Origin: Planctomycetota bacterium
GTDB taxonomy: Bacteria > Planctomycetota > UBA1135 > UBA2386
Direction: 5' to 3'
NCBI GenBank assembly: GCA_028281765.1
Contig: JANQJF010000050.1
Coordinates: 124,001 to 188,000 of the forward strand
DNA length: 64,000 nucleotides
How positions within the stretch are numbered: position 1 is the first letter of the stretch; the number at the start of each line of letters is the position of its first letter. Of this stretch, positions 41,486 to 50,566 are shown one piece after another. The notes below the pieces were generated by a model that saw only the letters and a program-made list of their open reading frames with translations, did not search any database and was not told the DNA's origin. Made by a program: the position numbers and the translations under genes.

Positions 41486-43036
41486 TCAGAACCGTAGCAT
41501 GTCGAGCTTCGCGACCCCGTCGGCATCGATCTGCACGACGAACAGCTTGTCGTAGCATTCGTGCGCGATCTCTTGGCCGGCGATGCCGAGCTTGTCGAGG
41601 AGCATTGGCAGCGTGTTCGAGTGCCCGACGACGAGGACGTTGTTTCCGAGTTCGTCGGCGCGGAGGCGCTGCGCGAAGCCTGCGGCGTCCATACCGTCGT
41701 ATTCGCGCACCTCGGCGCCCGCTCGCTTCGCGGTCGGCGCCGCCGTCGCGCGCGTCCGCTTGGTCGCCGTCGTGTAGACGCGGTCGATGTCGGCCGAGCG
41801 CAGCATGGCCGCGAGGCGCACGGCGCGAGCCTGGCCTGAGTCGGTCAAGGGTGGGTCGTCTCCGCCCTGCTTCTCGGCGTGCCGCACCATGTAGATCGTG
41901 ATCGCGCGTGTTCCGGCGTCCGGATCCTTCGCGCGTCGAATGCGATCGACGACGCCGTAGACGAGGTCGTTCGGGATCGGGACGGTCAGGTTGTAGTGGG
42001 CGACGCGCCATCCCTCGTCCGTGCGCACGACGACGCCGGAGCCGCGGCAGTCGCCGAAGGACGCGTTCCCCAGCTCCTCGTCGAACCAGGCTGTGTTGCC
42101 GTCGGCGGCGAAGTTCCAGAAGCGGGCCGTCGGTACGAAGATCCAAGCGGAGTCTCGGGCGAACGCGCGTTCGCCGTAGCTGCGCAGCTGCGCGACGCTC
42201 CACCTTTCGGTCGCGTCCGTGCCCATGAACACCGCGTTCTCCGCGAACAGCCCGAAGTACCGGTCTTCGTCGGCCTTGGCCGCGGCGTCGTGCCAGTCGT
42301 CGAGAACCGCGTCGACGGCACGGGTGCGGTCGTCGCTTGGCTTCGGACGCAGCGACTGGAGGTGTTCGATCATGGCCGTGCCATCGAGGCTCGGCGGCAC
42401 GTGCCCTTCGCCATCGAACACGCGGGTCTTCACCGATGCGCCGAGCGCGCGCAGTCGCGCGGCGCTCCGTTCGGTCTCGGTAACCCACTTCCCGTCGTCG
42501 CCGCCGACGAACATGTGCACGTCGAGCCGGCGCAGCTCCGCCAAGCGCGCGTAGTCGGCATCGGTCGGGGGGTAGCCGGGCAGCACGCTCAACGAGCGGA
42601 ACTCCCACGGATGCAGCATCGCAATGCGGAACGCGCTGCGCCCGCCGTTGCTCGCGCCGGCGAGGTGGATGCCGTTCCCTTCGATCGTGAACTGGATCCG
42701 GACCCAGCGCAGGAGGCCGCCGATCGTGGACTCGCCGCCTTCGAAGAATCGGCCCTTTGTCGGAGCGACCGGGCTGACGACGACCCAGCCGCGATCGCGC
42801 GCCTGGGCGCCCCAGTAGCGACGCATGCCGGCCTCGACCATCGCCGCGTCCTGTTTGCCCGGCGGCAGCGCGAGCAGAACGGGGTAGGCCTTGCTGCGGT
42901 CGAAGTCCGCAGGGCGAACGACGGAGACGCGCAGCGTCGACCCGTCACGGAGGCGGACTTCTTCGTCGGTCCATGCGTCTTGCTGGGCGCAGAGGGACGA
43001 GACGGACCAGAGCGCGACGGCGATCGTGCGGATCAT
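41486..43036 (-). CDS. Three-domain fusion: alpha/beta hydrolase, NTF2-like, histidine phosphatase
   Basis: This 516-residue exported protein (signal about 1-18, ending SLCAQ) joins three folds. Residues about 25-230 are an esterase-type alpha/beta hydrolase (LALPPG oxyanion turn, GASNGG with Ser129, DGEGH). Residues about 240-355 resemble a SnoaL/NTF2-like domain (VLDDWHDAAAKADEDRYFGLFAENAVFMG to GWRVAHYNL). Residues about 375-516 are a histidine phosphatase: VRHAEK with phospho-acceptor His386, and VVGHSN with His472. I do not recall this combination. All three active sites look plausible. The ATG at 43036 starts the signal; the upstream ATG at 43078 would overlap the previous gene. It lies 10 nt after the TPR/SH3 gene and so probably ends the Bat operon transcript. 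It converges with the preceding plus-strand gene, 15 nt apart. Confidence 0.8.
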   Translation of the reverse strand: MIRTIAVALWSVSSLCAQQDAWTDEEVRLRDGSTLRVSVVRPADFDRSKAYPVLLALPPGKQDAAMVEAGMRRYWGAQARDRGWVVVSPVAPTKGRFFEGGESTIGGLLRWVRIQFTIEGNGIHLAGASNGGRSAFRIAMLHPWEFRSLSVLPGYPPTDADYARLAELRRLDVHMFVGGDDGKWVTETERSAARLRALGASVKTRVFDGEGHVPPSLDGTAMIEHLQSLRPKPSDDRTRAVDAVLDDWHDAAAKADEDRYFGLFAENAVFMGTDATERWSVAQLRSYGERAFARDSAWIFVPTARFWNFAADGNTAWFDEELGNASFGDCRGSGVVVRTDEGWRVAHYNLTVPIPNDLVYGVVDRIRRAKDPDAGTRAITIYMVRHAEKQGGDDPPLTDSGQARAVRLAAMLRSADIDRVYTTATKRTRATAAPTAKRAGAEVREYDGMDAAGFAQRLRADELGNNVLVVGHSNTLPMLLDKLGIAGQEIAHECYDKLFVVQIDADGVAKLDMLRF

Positions 43037-43046
43037 CGTCGTCAGA

Positions 43047-43745
43047 CTATTCGATCCTTCCGACTCCGTCCGTTGCAATCCAGCCGGCTCCGGAGGGGGA
43101 TTCGACGCGAAGCCAGCGCGGCGAAGACTCCACGATGTCGAACTGCGAACCCGCGTACAGTTCGGTCACGAGGGGCGACAACGGATCGGGATCCGCGCGC
43201 AGCGGGACCCGGGGCGCGAGCACGATGCCCGGGACCGCGCGGTCCCACCACGTGTCGTAGGCGACGCGGAGCGGGATTGCCGTGACTGCGACTGCGAACG
43301 CACACAGAGCGACCTTGGTCTTCCGGTGCCGGCGGAACGCGATGGCGGCGGCGAAAAATGAGAACTGGGCGATTCCGGCCAGCGAGAGGAGTTCGTTGGG
43401 CGTGAAGCTGCGCCACAAAGCGCGCGTCGTCGTCGCGATTCCGTCAGGCTCGCGATCGACGAGTCCGAGCTCGAGTTCGGCGCGGTCGAGGTTGAACGCC
43501 ATCGAGCGATCCCGGGGGGCGCGCAAGAGCGCGCGTCGGTAGTTCCACGCCGCCTGCGCGAACTCTCCGAGTCGGAAATGGCAGTTGCCGATCTTGAACA
43601 GCGTCGCGGCCATCCCGTCCGGCTCGTCGGCGAGGCTGGCGTGATAGTGCTGCAGTGCGGCGCGGAACCGACCGGCCGCGTACTCGCGATCGCCGTCGCC
43701 CGGGCTCACGAGGGTTGTCAACCAGAGAATGCACCACGCGATCAT
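43047..43745 (-). CDS. BatE-like TPR and SH3 membrane protein
   Basis: This 232-residue protein has an N-terminal signal or anchor (about 1-14) and TPR helices at about 18-80 (REYAAGRFRAALQHYHASL; NCHFRLGEFAQAAWNYRRALL). Two hydrophobic helices lie at about 110-160, and a bacterial SH3-like domain at about 165-232 (LYAGSQFDIVESSPRWLRVESPSGAGWIATDGV). This TPR-TM-SH3 order is that of BatE, which closes Bat operons. The ATG overlaps the batD stop as ATGA (43742-43745), so the start is certain. The role is presumably assembly of the envelope Bat complex; the biochemical function of Bat systems is unsettled. Confidence 0.83.
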   Translation of the reverse strand: MIAWCILWLTTLVSPGDGDREYAAGRFRAALQHYHASLADEPDGMAATLFKIGNCHFRLGEFAQAAWNYRRALLRAPRDRSMAFNLDRAELELGLVDREPDGIATTTRALWRSFTPNELLSLAGIAQFSFFAAAIAFRRHRKTKVALCAFAVAVTAIPLRVAYDTWWDRAVPGIVLAPRVPLRADPDPLSPLVTELYAGSQFDIVESSPRWLRVESPSGAGWIATDGVGRIE

Positions 43746-45496
43746 CGGGAGTGCTCCCGCGCCCGGAACGCGCGTTCGAGTTCTTCGACGAGGCCCGACG
43801 CCGAATCGGCGTCGGTGGCTGATGGCGTTTGCGCGAAGCGTGCGTCGAACATCGACTCGACCGTCGAGGCGGTGCGCTCCGCGAGATCGGTCGAGGTGCC
43901 TGCGTCGGTGAGCCGTGTTCCGAGGTCGCGCGACACGATCGCGCCGGTGGGGGTGCGCAATCGAGCGGCCACGTACTCGACGAACGCGCGAGTCGGATCG
44001 ACGCCGGGTTTCCGGATGTCGGAGCGATAGCGAGCGGCCGCGCGCCGCGCGCGGTGCCCAAGAGGGTCTGTCCGCCGCCGGTCTCGAGCCCGGATCCAGA
44101 GCCAAAGCACGACCGCGGACAGCCACGGCGCGATCGAGACGAGCGCGAAGCGCAGCGCGCTCGGGTCGCGTGCGCCTCGACCTCGGGGAGCGGCGTCGAG
44201 GCCGAAGATGTCGTCGACGCCGGGTCGCAGGGCCGACGTCTCCGACAGGGAATCGGTTGCGCTCCTGCCGGAGACTCGGAGGGGAATCGCTGCGGAACGC
44301 ACCGTGCGATACGCCCCCGGAGGATCGGGGTCGAAGAAGGAGAACTCGATGGCGGGAACTTCGACGGTCGTCGCGTCTCGTGGAGCGAGGTCGTAGGTGA
44401 ACACCGCGCGGTCCGTCGCGCGCGTTTCGATGCTTCCGAACAGCTGGAACCCCGGGGTCGACGACATGTCGGGACTCCCGAGACTGGCGAAGTTCCCGCG
44501 GCCTTCGATCGTCAGTCGCAGTCGGACGCTCTCGCCGGCCGCGAGCTCGGTGGGAGATGCTTCGGCGCGGATCGTGAACTGGCCGACGGCGCCAGCAAAA
44601 CTCTTGGGTCGGTTGGCTTCCGGCAACGGCAAGACCTCGAGCTCGCGCGGTTCGGCATAGACGATGGCGTCGCGCCGATCGACCGGGACTCGGCCGTCGA
44701 GAAACGTCTCTTCGAACTCCGAGGCGTAGGCGAAGCGGAGCCACGCGGTGGGGATCACGAGCGGACCGCTGCGCGTCGCGAGCACCCGGTGTTCGATGTC
44801 GAGAATCGTGAACGCCCTCCCGTCGCGCTCCTCCCGCGCGAGGGAGTCGGCCCGGATCGCCCTGTCGTTGAGGGCAAAGGTCACGCTCGTGCCGCTCGAC
44901 ACGAAAGCCGCGCCATCGGTTCCGGGGAGCTCCTGCAGCCACGGAGCGTGCACGTGTGCCGGGACATCGAGCGGGGCCCGGAACATCGGAATCAGGTTGC
45001 TGTCGAAGAACGCGCGGTCGAAGCCGAATCGAAGTCGAAGCGGGATCTCCTCGTGCACGTAGTAGCGCTCGCGGGGCGCCTCCACCCGAAGGAACGCGTG
45101 TCGCGCGCCGGATTCGTCGAGCACCGCTTGGAGAACGACCGGGTCATCGTTGCCGTACTCACGGCCGGCTGCGACCACACGGGGTGGAGTGATCGAGAAC
45201 TCGCCCTGTCGAGTCGGCTCGAGCGCGAGCTTCCAGGTCGATCGGAGGTTCGAAACCAGTCGCCCGTCGACGATCTTCTGCGTGATGGTTTGGGCGCGCC
45301 GCCCGACGGACTGTCGTAGCCCGTCCACCGGAACCAGCGGCGCGAGCTCGACGCTCTCGTCCGTGTCTCCGACGAACGTCACGCGCACGATGGCGCGATC
45401 CCCGACTCGAACGACCGCCGGATCGGGACCTAGGACGCGGACTTCTTGCGCGGACGCAGAGACTCCCAGGAGAAGGACTGTCAAGAGCGCTCTCAC
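43742..45496 (-). CDS. batD: BatD-like oxygen tolerance protein
   Basis: This 584-residue protein has a signal peptide (about 1-18, ending ASAQE), then several Ig-like beta-domains (about 19-390: EVRVLGPDPAVVRVGDRAIVRVTF; HAFLRVEAPRERYYVHEEIPLRLR; FTIRAEASPTELAAGESVRLRLTIEGRGN). One transmembrane helix lies at about 440-460 (ALVSIAPWLSAVVLWLW), followed by a cytoplasmic helical tail. This is the BatD plan. GTG 45496 is the start because it forms a GTGA overlap with the upstream gene, like its neighbours. BatD is thought to span the envelope and contact the VWA proteins BatA and BatB. No catalytic residues are expected. Confidence 0.87.
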   Translation of the reverse strand: MRALLTVLLLGVSASAQEVRVLGPDPAVVRVGDRAIVRVTFVGDTDESVELAPLVPVDGLRQSVGRRAQTITQKIVDGRLVSNLRSTWKLALEPTRQGEFSITPPRVVAAGREYGNDDPVVLQAVLDESGARHAFLRVEAPRERYYVHEEIPLRLRFGFDRAFFDSNLIPMFRAPLDVPAHVHAPWLQELPGTDGAAFVSSGTSVTFALNDRAIRADSLAREERDGRAFTILDIEHRVLATRSGPLVIPTAWLRFAYASEFEETFLDGRVPVDRRDAIVYAEPRELEVLPLPEANRPKSFAGAVGQFTIRAEASPTELAAGESVRLRLTIEGRGNFASLGSPDMSSTPGFQLFGSIETRATDRAVFTYDLAPRDATTVEVPAIEFSFFDPDPPGAYRTVRSAAIPLRVSGRSATDSLSETSALRPGVDDIFGLDAAPRGRGARDPSALRFALVSIAPWLSAVVLWLWIRARDRRRTDPLGHRARRAAARYRSDIRKPGVDPTRAFVEYVAARLRTPTGAIVSRDLGTRLTDAGTSTDLAERTASTVESMFDARFAQTPSATDADSASGLVEELERAFRAREHSR

Positions 45497-46173
45497 CAGT
45501 CCCGCTCCACGGTGGCTCGCTGGGCGCCTTGCCGCGCGCGACGCTGTTCGATCTTGCGGCGATCCCGCGCGGCGAGCTTGTCGAGCAACTGGTCGACGAG
45601 CTCCGGCGCGGGGAGGCTGCGGCGCGGTTTCTTGCCGCCGTCCTTCTTGTTCTTGCGAGCCGCGGCTGCCGCCTCGCGTTCTTCGATCAGCCCGTCGATA
45701 CGCCGCTGCGCGCGCGCGATGTTGCGGCCGGCCTCGGGCCAGGGCTCCGCACGCAACTCGAGGGCGCGTTCCCATCCGCCGATCGCATCCTTGGCGTGAC
45801 CGATCGCGACGTCGAACGCGGCCGGCTCCGCTTCGGGACCGCGCGCCTGCTTGGCGGCCAGCTCTGCGCGCAAGAACGCGAGGTTGCCGAGCAGGAACTC
45901 CCGGAAGGGTTCGAAAGCGGCTCCGCCGCGGGCGGCCGCGCGTTCGAGCGCGATCCGGGCGGTCCTCTCGTCGCCGGTGGCGACCGCCGCGAGCGCCTGA
46001 TTCGCGAGGAGCTCGGCGGATGCGGCGCCATCCGAGTTCGCGATCGCGGCGGTGAATCCGGCGAGGGCATCGGTGAAGCGGGATTCTTCGAACGCACGCG
46101 TCGCGTTCGAGAGACCACGGTCGTCTCGGGAGCACGCGGCGAGCGTCAAGAGCAAGACCAGGACGTGCTTCAT
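45493..46173 (-). CDS. BatC-like TPR lipoprotein
   Basis: The 226-residue product has a lipoprotein signal (MKHVLVLLLTLAAC, lipobox LAAC, Cys14). Helical repeats of TPR character follow at about 20-150 (ATRAFEESRFTDALAGFTAAI; ANQALAAVATGDERTARIALERAA). A Lys/Arg-rich tail comes at about 165-226 with AARKNKKDGGKKPRR, then a predicted coiled coil. It occupies the place of BatC, the TPR protein between BatB and BatD. ATG 46173 overlaps the batB stop as ATGA (46170-46173). The very basic tail is unusual for the family and could bind nucleic acid or anionic polymer; this is a guess. Confidence 0.8.
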   Translation of the reverse strand: MKHVLVLLLTLAACSRDDRGLSNATRAFEESRFTDALAGFTAAIANSDGAASAELLANQALAAVATGDERTARIALERAAARGGAAFEPFREFLLGNLAFLRAELAAKQARGPEAEPAAFDVAIGHAKDAIGGWERALELRAEPWPEAGRNIARAQRRIDGLIEEREAAAAARKNKKDGGKKPRRSLPAPELVDQLLDKLAARDRRKIEQRRARQGAQRATVERDW

Positions 46174-47177
46174 CGAGGCCTCCGATCGCGCATGCCGAAC
46201 TCGAACAGCCACAGCAGCACTGCGCACAGGAGCGGCCACTGGAAGCGGTTCTCTCGCTGCTTGCGTGCGTCTATGGCCGTGGCCTCGCGCGCCTGCGGCA
46301 GGATGCGTCGTTCGTAGAGGTCCAGCAGCGGCTGGGCGCGACGGTTGCCGTCGACGAAGTCGCCGCCGGTCGCCGTCGCGATCGCGCGAAGGCTCGTGGG
46401 GTCCATCGTCGTGACTACGTCACGACCCTGTCGATCCTTCAAGAAGGTGGGGCCTTCCGCGGTCGTGATCGCGATCTTGCTGCCCCGCGTCGAGCCCATG
46501 CCGATGCAGTGCACGACGATGCCGCGCTCGGCGCAGGCCGAAGCGGCGCGCAGGGCCTTGGCCTCGAGATCCTCCCCGTCGGTGATCAACACGATCGACG
46601 CGGCGTCGCCTTCGCGATGTTCGAGCGACTCGAGGGCGGTCGTGAGCGCGGACGCGAGATCCGTGCCTCCGCGCCGCACGCTGCGGACGCCGCACTCGGG
46701 CACGAGCTGCGAGAGCGCGTCCAAGTCGTGCGTCAGGGGAACGTCGAGGCGGGCCTCGCCGGCGAACGCGACGAGCCCGACACGATCTCCGCGAGCACGC
46801 TCACACAGCGCCTGGATCTCACTGCGGGCGCGCTCGAGCCGGTTCGGCAGGACGTCGGCCGCCAGCATCGAACGAGACACGTCGAGGCAGACGAGGATGT
46901 CCGCTCCGCTGGCCAGCACGGAACGAGTCACCCGACCCCACATCGGTTGTGCGAGCGCGAGAAGGGCGAACAGGAGCGCCGAGCTCGCGACCCAGGCGCG
47001 CAGGCGTCGGCGACGCGGTTCGAAGTCCGACGTGAGGCGGTCGGCGTGCGGCCCCGTGATCGCGCGCAGGCGACGTTCGCGACGCGCGTCGATCGCTCGT
47101 GATGCAACCCACACGACCGGCGCGAGCAGCAGGAAGGGCAGCGCCTCCGGCCAGATCACGATCTCGCGCCAGCTCAC
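46170..47177 (-). CDS. batB: BatB-like VWA membrane protein
   Basis: The 335-residue protein has two N-terminal transmembrane helices (about 10-27 and 62-80). A von Willebrand factor A domain follows at about 92-290 with intact MIDAS DVSRS (Asp99, Ser101, Ser103), a threonine in GGTDLASAL and an aspartate in VLITDGED. A C-terminal transmembrane helix at about 315-330 (WPLLCAVLLWLFEFG) completes the topology. GTG 47177 forms a GTGA overlap with the batA stop, so it is preferred to an ATG six codons upstream. BatA and BatB VWA domains bind metal and mediate protein contacts in the envelope. Confidence 0.88.
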   Translation of the reverse strand: MSWREIVIWPEALPFLLLAPVVWVASRAIDARRERRLRAITGPHADRLTSDFEPRRRRLRAWVASSALLFALLALAQPMWGRVTRSVLASGADILVCLDVSRSMLAADVLPNRLERARSEIQALCERARGDRVGLVAFAGEARLDVPLTHDLDALSQLVPECGVRSVRRGGTDLASALTTALESLEHREGDAASIVLITDGEDLEAKALRAASACAERGIVVHCIGMGSTRGSKIAITTAEGPTFLKDRQGRDVVTTMDPTSLRAIATATGGDFVDGNRRAQPLLDLYERRILPQAREATAIDARKQRENRFQWPLLCAVLLWLFEFGMRDRRPR

Positions 47178-48181
47178 GGCAGCACCTCGGACCACGTCGC
47201 GTCGAGTGCCCGCGCGGCGACGAGCAGGGCGAGTGCGGCGAAGAGCAGCGGGAGGAACTTCTCGCGGACGTCGTAGCGCGCTTCCTCGAGCTCGCCCCGT
47301 TCGAGTCGATCGATGTGCGCATAGGTCGCGGCGACGGACTCGGCGTTCTGCGCGCGGAAGAACGCACCGTCGGTCACTTGCGCGAGACCCTCGAGAAGCG
47401 AGGTGTCGAGCGGGACGATCTGGCCACCGGCGCCGAGGCGGCCTTGCCCGATTGCGATCGTGTACACGCGCACTCCCGATTCGCGACAGAGCGTTGCCGC
47501 TTGCGCGGGGCCGATCTCCTCGGGGGCGTCCGCACCGGCGACGTTCTCCTCGCCGTCGGTCAAGAGCACGACGACCCGGGACTTCGCCGTGCTCGTGCGG
47601 AGGATCTGGCCGGCTCGCGCGACCGCGTTGCCGATCCCTGTCATGTCCTCGGGGCCGTCACGCTCGACGAGTTCGATACCCTCGAGGACGCGTTGCGCGG
47701 CGTCGTGATCGAGCGTCAGCGGACAGAGGAGATCCGCATACGCGGCGAATTGGAGCAGTCCAATCCGGTCGCCATCTCGAGCGGAGATGAACGCGTTCGC
47801 CGCAGCCGTGGCGACCGCGAGTCGATTCTGCGTCGGATCCAGGTCCTTGGCCGCCATCGAGGACGAGGCGTCCAGACAGAGGAGGATGTCGACGCCTTCG
47901 GTCTTGCGCGGCAGGAGCTCACGTTCGACCGGACGGGCGAGAGCGAGAACCGCGACGCACAGTCCGAGCGCCTGCAGGACCCGGGGCAGTCGCGCAAAGC
48001 GGACGCGCGGCGACGTCGGGAGGTCGGCCCCGTCGTGGACGATTGCGTACGGAGTGAAGGTCACGGCGGGCGCCGTCGCGCGACGACGGAGCCACCACGC
48101 GATCGGCACGAGAGCGAGGAGCCACAGCAGCCACGGATCGAGCAGCGTGATCCCGAACGCCTTCTCGAGCCACGCGCTCAC
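47174..48181 (-). CDS. batA: BatA-like VWA membrane protein
   Basis: The 335-residue protein has two N-terminal membrane helices (about 15-33 and 65-83). Its VWA domain at about 95-290 has MIDAS DASSS (Asp104, Ser106, Ser108), GIGNAV near the T site and VLLTDGEEN. A C-terminal helix (LPLLFAALALLVAARAL) ends it. The whole closely parallels BatB and has the same length, so the two are an old tandem duplication. GTG 48181 overlaps the upstream stop (GTGA), fixing the start. The longer frame upstream is not coding. Bat proteins are linked to aerotolerance and stress survival in Bacteroides and spirochaetes. Confidence 0.88.
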   Translation of the reverse strand: MSAWLEKAFGITLLDPWLLWLLALVPIAWWLRRRATAPAVTFTPYAIVHDGADLPTSPRVRFARLPRVLQALGLCVAVLALARPVERELLPRKTEGVDILLCLDASSSMAAKDLDPTQNRLAVATAAANAFISARDGDRIGLLQFAAYADLLCPLTLDHDAAQRVLEGIELVERDGPEDMTGIGNAVARAGQILRTSTAKSRVVVLLTDGEENVAGADAPEEIGPAQAATLCRESGVRVYTIAIGQGRLGAGGQIVPLDTSLLEGLAQVTDGAFFRAQNAESVAATYAHIDRLERGELEEARYDVREKFLPLLFAALALLVAARALDATWSEVLP

Positions 48182-48675
48182 GGCGGGGGCTCCAGATGGT
48201 CGTCGGTGAGTGCGGCCAGCGCCGCGTCCGCGTCGGCGAACAGCTGCGCGCGCTCTTCGTCGGTCGGGTCGTGCGCTTCGAAGTGGACGCGTTCGCAGTA
48301 GGCGACGACGCGATCTCGACTCGTGGCGAACGCGGTCCGCGCCGACTCGGTCAGGCGCCGCGCGACCGAGTCGGCGTGATGGATCCATCCATCGCCGCGG
48401 CAGCGCGTTCGAATCGCGTCGAAGAGGGTTTGACTCACGATCTCGCACTCGGCTGCCGGGTCGAGCGGGGGATCGCTCGCGGCGACTTCGGCGATGCGGC
48501 CGCGTGCGACGTCGAGTGGGTCGGGTGGATTCGCGGCGCGTCGACGAACGACGTGCCAACGCAACCCGATTGCCAGGGCGACGACGATTGCCGCGACCAC
48601 GTACCCGATCTTCAGCGAGTCCTGCTCGGGCATCGGGAACAGCGCGCGGGGGAGCTCGACGGGATCTTGGATCAC
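48178..48675 (-). CDS. Bat-operon single-pass membrane protein
   Basis: The 165-residue product has one transmembrane helix at about 25-45 (IGYVVAAIVVALAIGLRWHVV), a basic stop-transfer segment and a cytoplasmic helical domain of about 120 residues. It sits between the DUF58 gene and batA, where many Bat operons carry a DUF4381-like protein of this size and topology. Direct similarity is too weak for me to assign that family. GTG 48675 overlaps the DUF58 stop as GTGA, so the start is secure. Confidence 0.78.
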   Translation of the reverse strand: MIQDPVELPRALFPMPEQDSLKIGYVVAAIVVALAIGLRWHVVRRRAANPPDPLDVARGRIAEVAASDPPLDPAAECEIVSQTLFDAIRTRCRGDGWIHHADSVARRLTESARTAFATSRDRVVAYCERVHFEAHDPTDEERAQLFADADAALAALTDDHLEPPP

Positions 48676-49583
48676 GATCCGCCTCGCAGCGCACGCATGC
48701 GGAAGAACTCGACGAGCGGACGGAGGAGCGCGTCGGGATCCCGCGTCTTCGGCAGCGGGACGTCCATGTTGTCGACGCCGGCCCGGCGTAGTCGCTGTGC
48801 GGTTTCGCGTTGCCAGGTTGCGACGCGTTCGAGATACGCGTCCCGGGTCGGTGCGTGTCCCCAGTCGACGAGCCCGCGGCGACCGGTCTCCGGATCCTGG
48901 ACTCGCATCATGCCGCGTCGCGGGGGCTCGAGTTCTGGAGGGAGCAGCCGGACGGCGACTAGGTCGTGCCGCTGCGCACACGCCGTGATGGCGTCCTGCC
49001 AGTCCCCGCCGACGAAGTCGGAGAGCAGGAACAGGACGGTCCGACGAGGCATCGCGCGACTCGCGAATTCGAGGCCCGCAGCGAGGCGTGTCTCGCGGCG
49101 GACGGCGTCCAGTGCGAGGCAGTCCCGAATGATTCGCAGCGCCTGTCCGGATCCCTTCCGGGGCGGCACGAAGTGCTCGACCTCGTCACCGAACGCCACG
49201 AGCCCGATCTTGTCGTCGTTGTGCGTCGCCGCAAACGCGAGGCACGCACACACACGCGCGGCCATTTGCCGAAGGGACCAGTAGGCGAACCCTCCGCGCA
49301 TCGACGCGGACAGGTCGAGCAGGAACATCACCGTGAGTTCGCGTTCGTCGACGTACTTCTTTACGTGCGGCGTGCCCACGCGCGCGGTGACGTGCCAATC
49401 GATCGAGCGAGGGTCGTCTCCGGGAATGTACTCGCGGACCTCATCGAACTCGATCCCGGCCCCGCGGAACGCCGACGAGTAGCCGCCTGCGAGCATCTCG
49501 GTGACGAGTCGCTTCGCCAACACCTCGATCTGGTGGACCTCCTCGAGGAGTTCGTCGAGTTCGGCGTCCCGCGGTTCGGTCAC
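48672..49583 (-). CDS. DUF58 protein (VWA-like)
   Basis: This 303-residue soluble protein matches DUF58. It has the N-terminal LLEEVHQIEVLAKRLV and YSSAFRGAGIEFDEVREYIPGDDPRSIDWHVTAR signature, then KKYVDERELTVMFLLDLSASM, in which DLSAS forms a MIDAS-like site. A VWA-type fold continues to LFLLSDFVGG. DUF58 is the standard partner of MoxR ATPases and BatA/BatB. The GTG at 49583 overlaps the moxR stop as GTGA (49580-49583). It is presumably a substrate or adaptor for MoxR; the chemistry is unproven. Confidence 0.92.
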   Translation of the reverse strand: MTEPRDAELDELLEEVHQIEVLAKRLVTEMLAGGYSSAFRGAGIEFDEVREYIPGDDPRSIDWHVTARVGTPHVKKYVDERELTVMFLLDLSASMRGGFAYWSLRQMAARVCACLAFAATHNDDKIGLVAFGDEVEHFVPPRKGSGQALRIIRDCLALDAVRRETRLAAGLEFASRAMPRRTVLFLLSDFVGGDWQDAITACAQRHDLVAVRLLPPELEPPRRGMMRVQDPETGRRGLVDWGHAPTRDAYLERVATWQRETAQRLRRAGVDNMDVPLPKTRDPDALLRPLVEFFRMRALRGGS

Positions 49584-50566
49584 GGCACGGGCACGGCGTC
49601 GAGGACCTGCTGGACGATGCTCTCGGACGCGACGCCTTCCGCCTCGGCTTCGTACGTGGTGATGACGCGGTGTCGCAAGACCGGCATCGAGACGGCGCGG
49701 ATATCCTTCGGCGCGACGTGCTCGCGTCCGTCGAGGAACGCGTTTGCGCGCGCCGCCTGAATCAGGGCGATCGAGGCGCGCGGCGACGCGCCGTAACGGA
49801 TCATCGGCTTCAGCGCTTCGAGTCCGTGCGCGCCCGGGTCGCGGCTGGCCGTGACCAGGTCGACCGCATAGCCGACGAGTCGCGGGTCCACGTGCACGGC
49901 GTCGACGCCCGCGCGCGCCGCGACGACCTGTTCGGGGGACGCCACGCGTTCGGCGCGAGGGGAAGCCGCGCTCGTGGCCATCCGTTCGACCACGGCGATC
50001 TCCTGTTCGCGATCGGGGTAGGTGATGACGGCCTTGAGCATGAATCGATCGACCTGAGCTTCGGGCAGCGCGTAGGTGCCCTCCTGGTCCACCGGGTTCT
50101 GCGTCGCGAGAACCAAGAACGGGTCCGGCAGGATGTGCGTCTCGCCGGCCAGCGACACCTGCCGTTCTTGCATCGCTTCGAGGAGCGCGGACTGCACCTT
50201 CGCCGGCGCACGGTTGATCTCGTCCGCTAGGACGAAGTTCGCGAACAGTGGGCCTTCGTGCACGCTCCAGTCCCCGGACTTCGGGTTGTAGACCTGCGTG
50301 CCGACGAGGTCGGACGGCAGCAGGTCCGGCGTGAACTGGATGCGGCGGAAGGAGCCACCCAGAGTCGTCGCGAGCGTCTGCACGGCCAGGGACTTCGCTA
50401 GCCCCGGAACGCCCTCCAGAAGGACGTGACCGTTGGCGAGCAGCCCGATTAGCATCGTGTCGACGAGCTCGTCCTGACCGACGAGCACGCACTGAATCTC
50501 GGCGCGCACGGCTTGCAGGAAGGCGCCGTCGGTCGAGATCCGTTCCGTGGGGCGGGTATCGGTCAC
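49580..50566 (-). CDS. moxR: MoxR-family AAA+ ATPase
   Basis: The 328-residue protein has Walker A EGVPGLAKSL (Lys58), the Walker B LADEINRAPAKVQSALLEAMQE, sensor 1 LATQNPVDQEGTY, and the helical lid ending VLRHRVITTYEAEAEG. The MoxR subgroup acts as a chaperone-like ATPase maturing VWA proteins, here DUF58, BatA and BatB. It is the first gene of an eight-gene chain in which every junction is a 4-nt RTGA overlap. Transcription probably starts in the 165-nt gap before the divergent gene at 50732. GTG at 50566 is the start; no obvious Shine-Dalgarno is seen. Confidence 0.92.
   Translation of the reverse strand: MTDTRPTERISTDGAFLQAVRAEIQCVLVGQDELVDTMLIGLLANGHVLLEGVPGLAKSLAVQTLATTLGGSFRRIQFTPDLLPSDLVGTQVYNPKSGDWSVHEGPLFANFVLADEINRAPAKVQSALLEAMQERQVSLAGETHILPDPFLVLATQNPVDQEGTYALPEAQVDRFMLKAVITYPDREQEIAVVERMATSAASPRAERVASPEQVVAARAGVDAVHVDPRLVGYAVDLVTASRDPGAHGLEALKPMIRYGASPRASIALIQAARANAFLDGREHVAPKDIRAVSMPVLRHRVITTYEAEAEGVASESIVQQVLDAVPVP

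Noticed and set aside
43746..44942. Longer version of the TPR/SH3 gene reaching into batD
   Set aside because: That part is antisense-like or out-of-frame Arg-rich sequence; the ATGA overlap at 43742-43745 gives the natural start.
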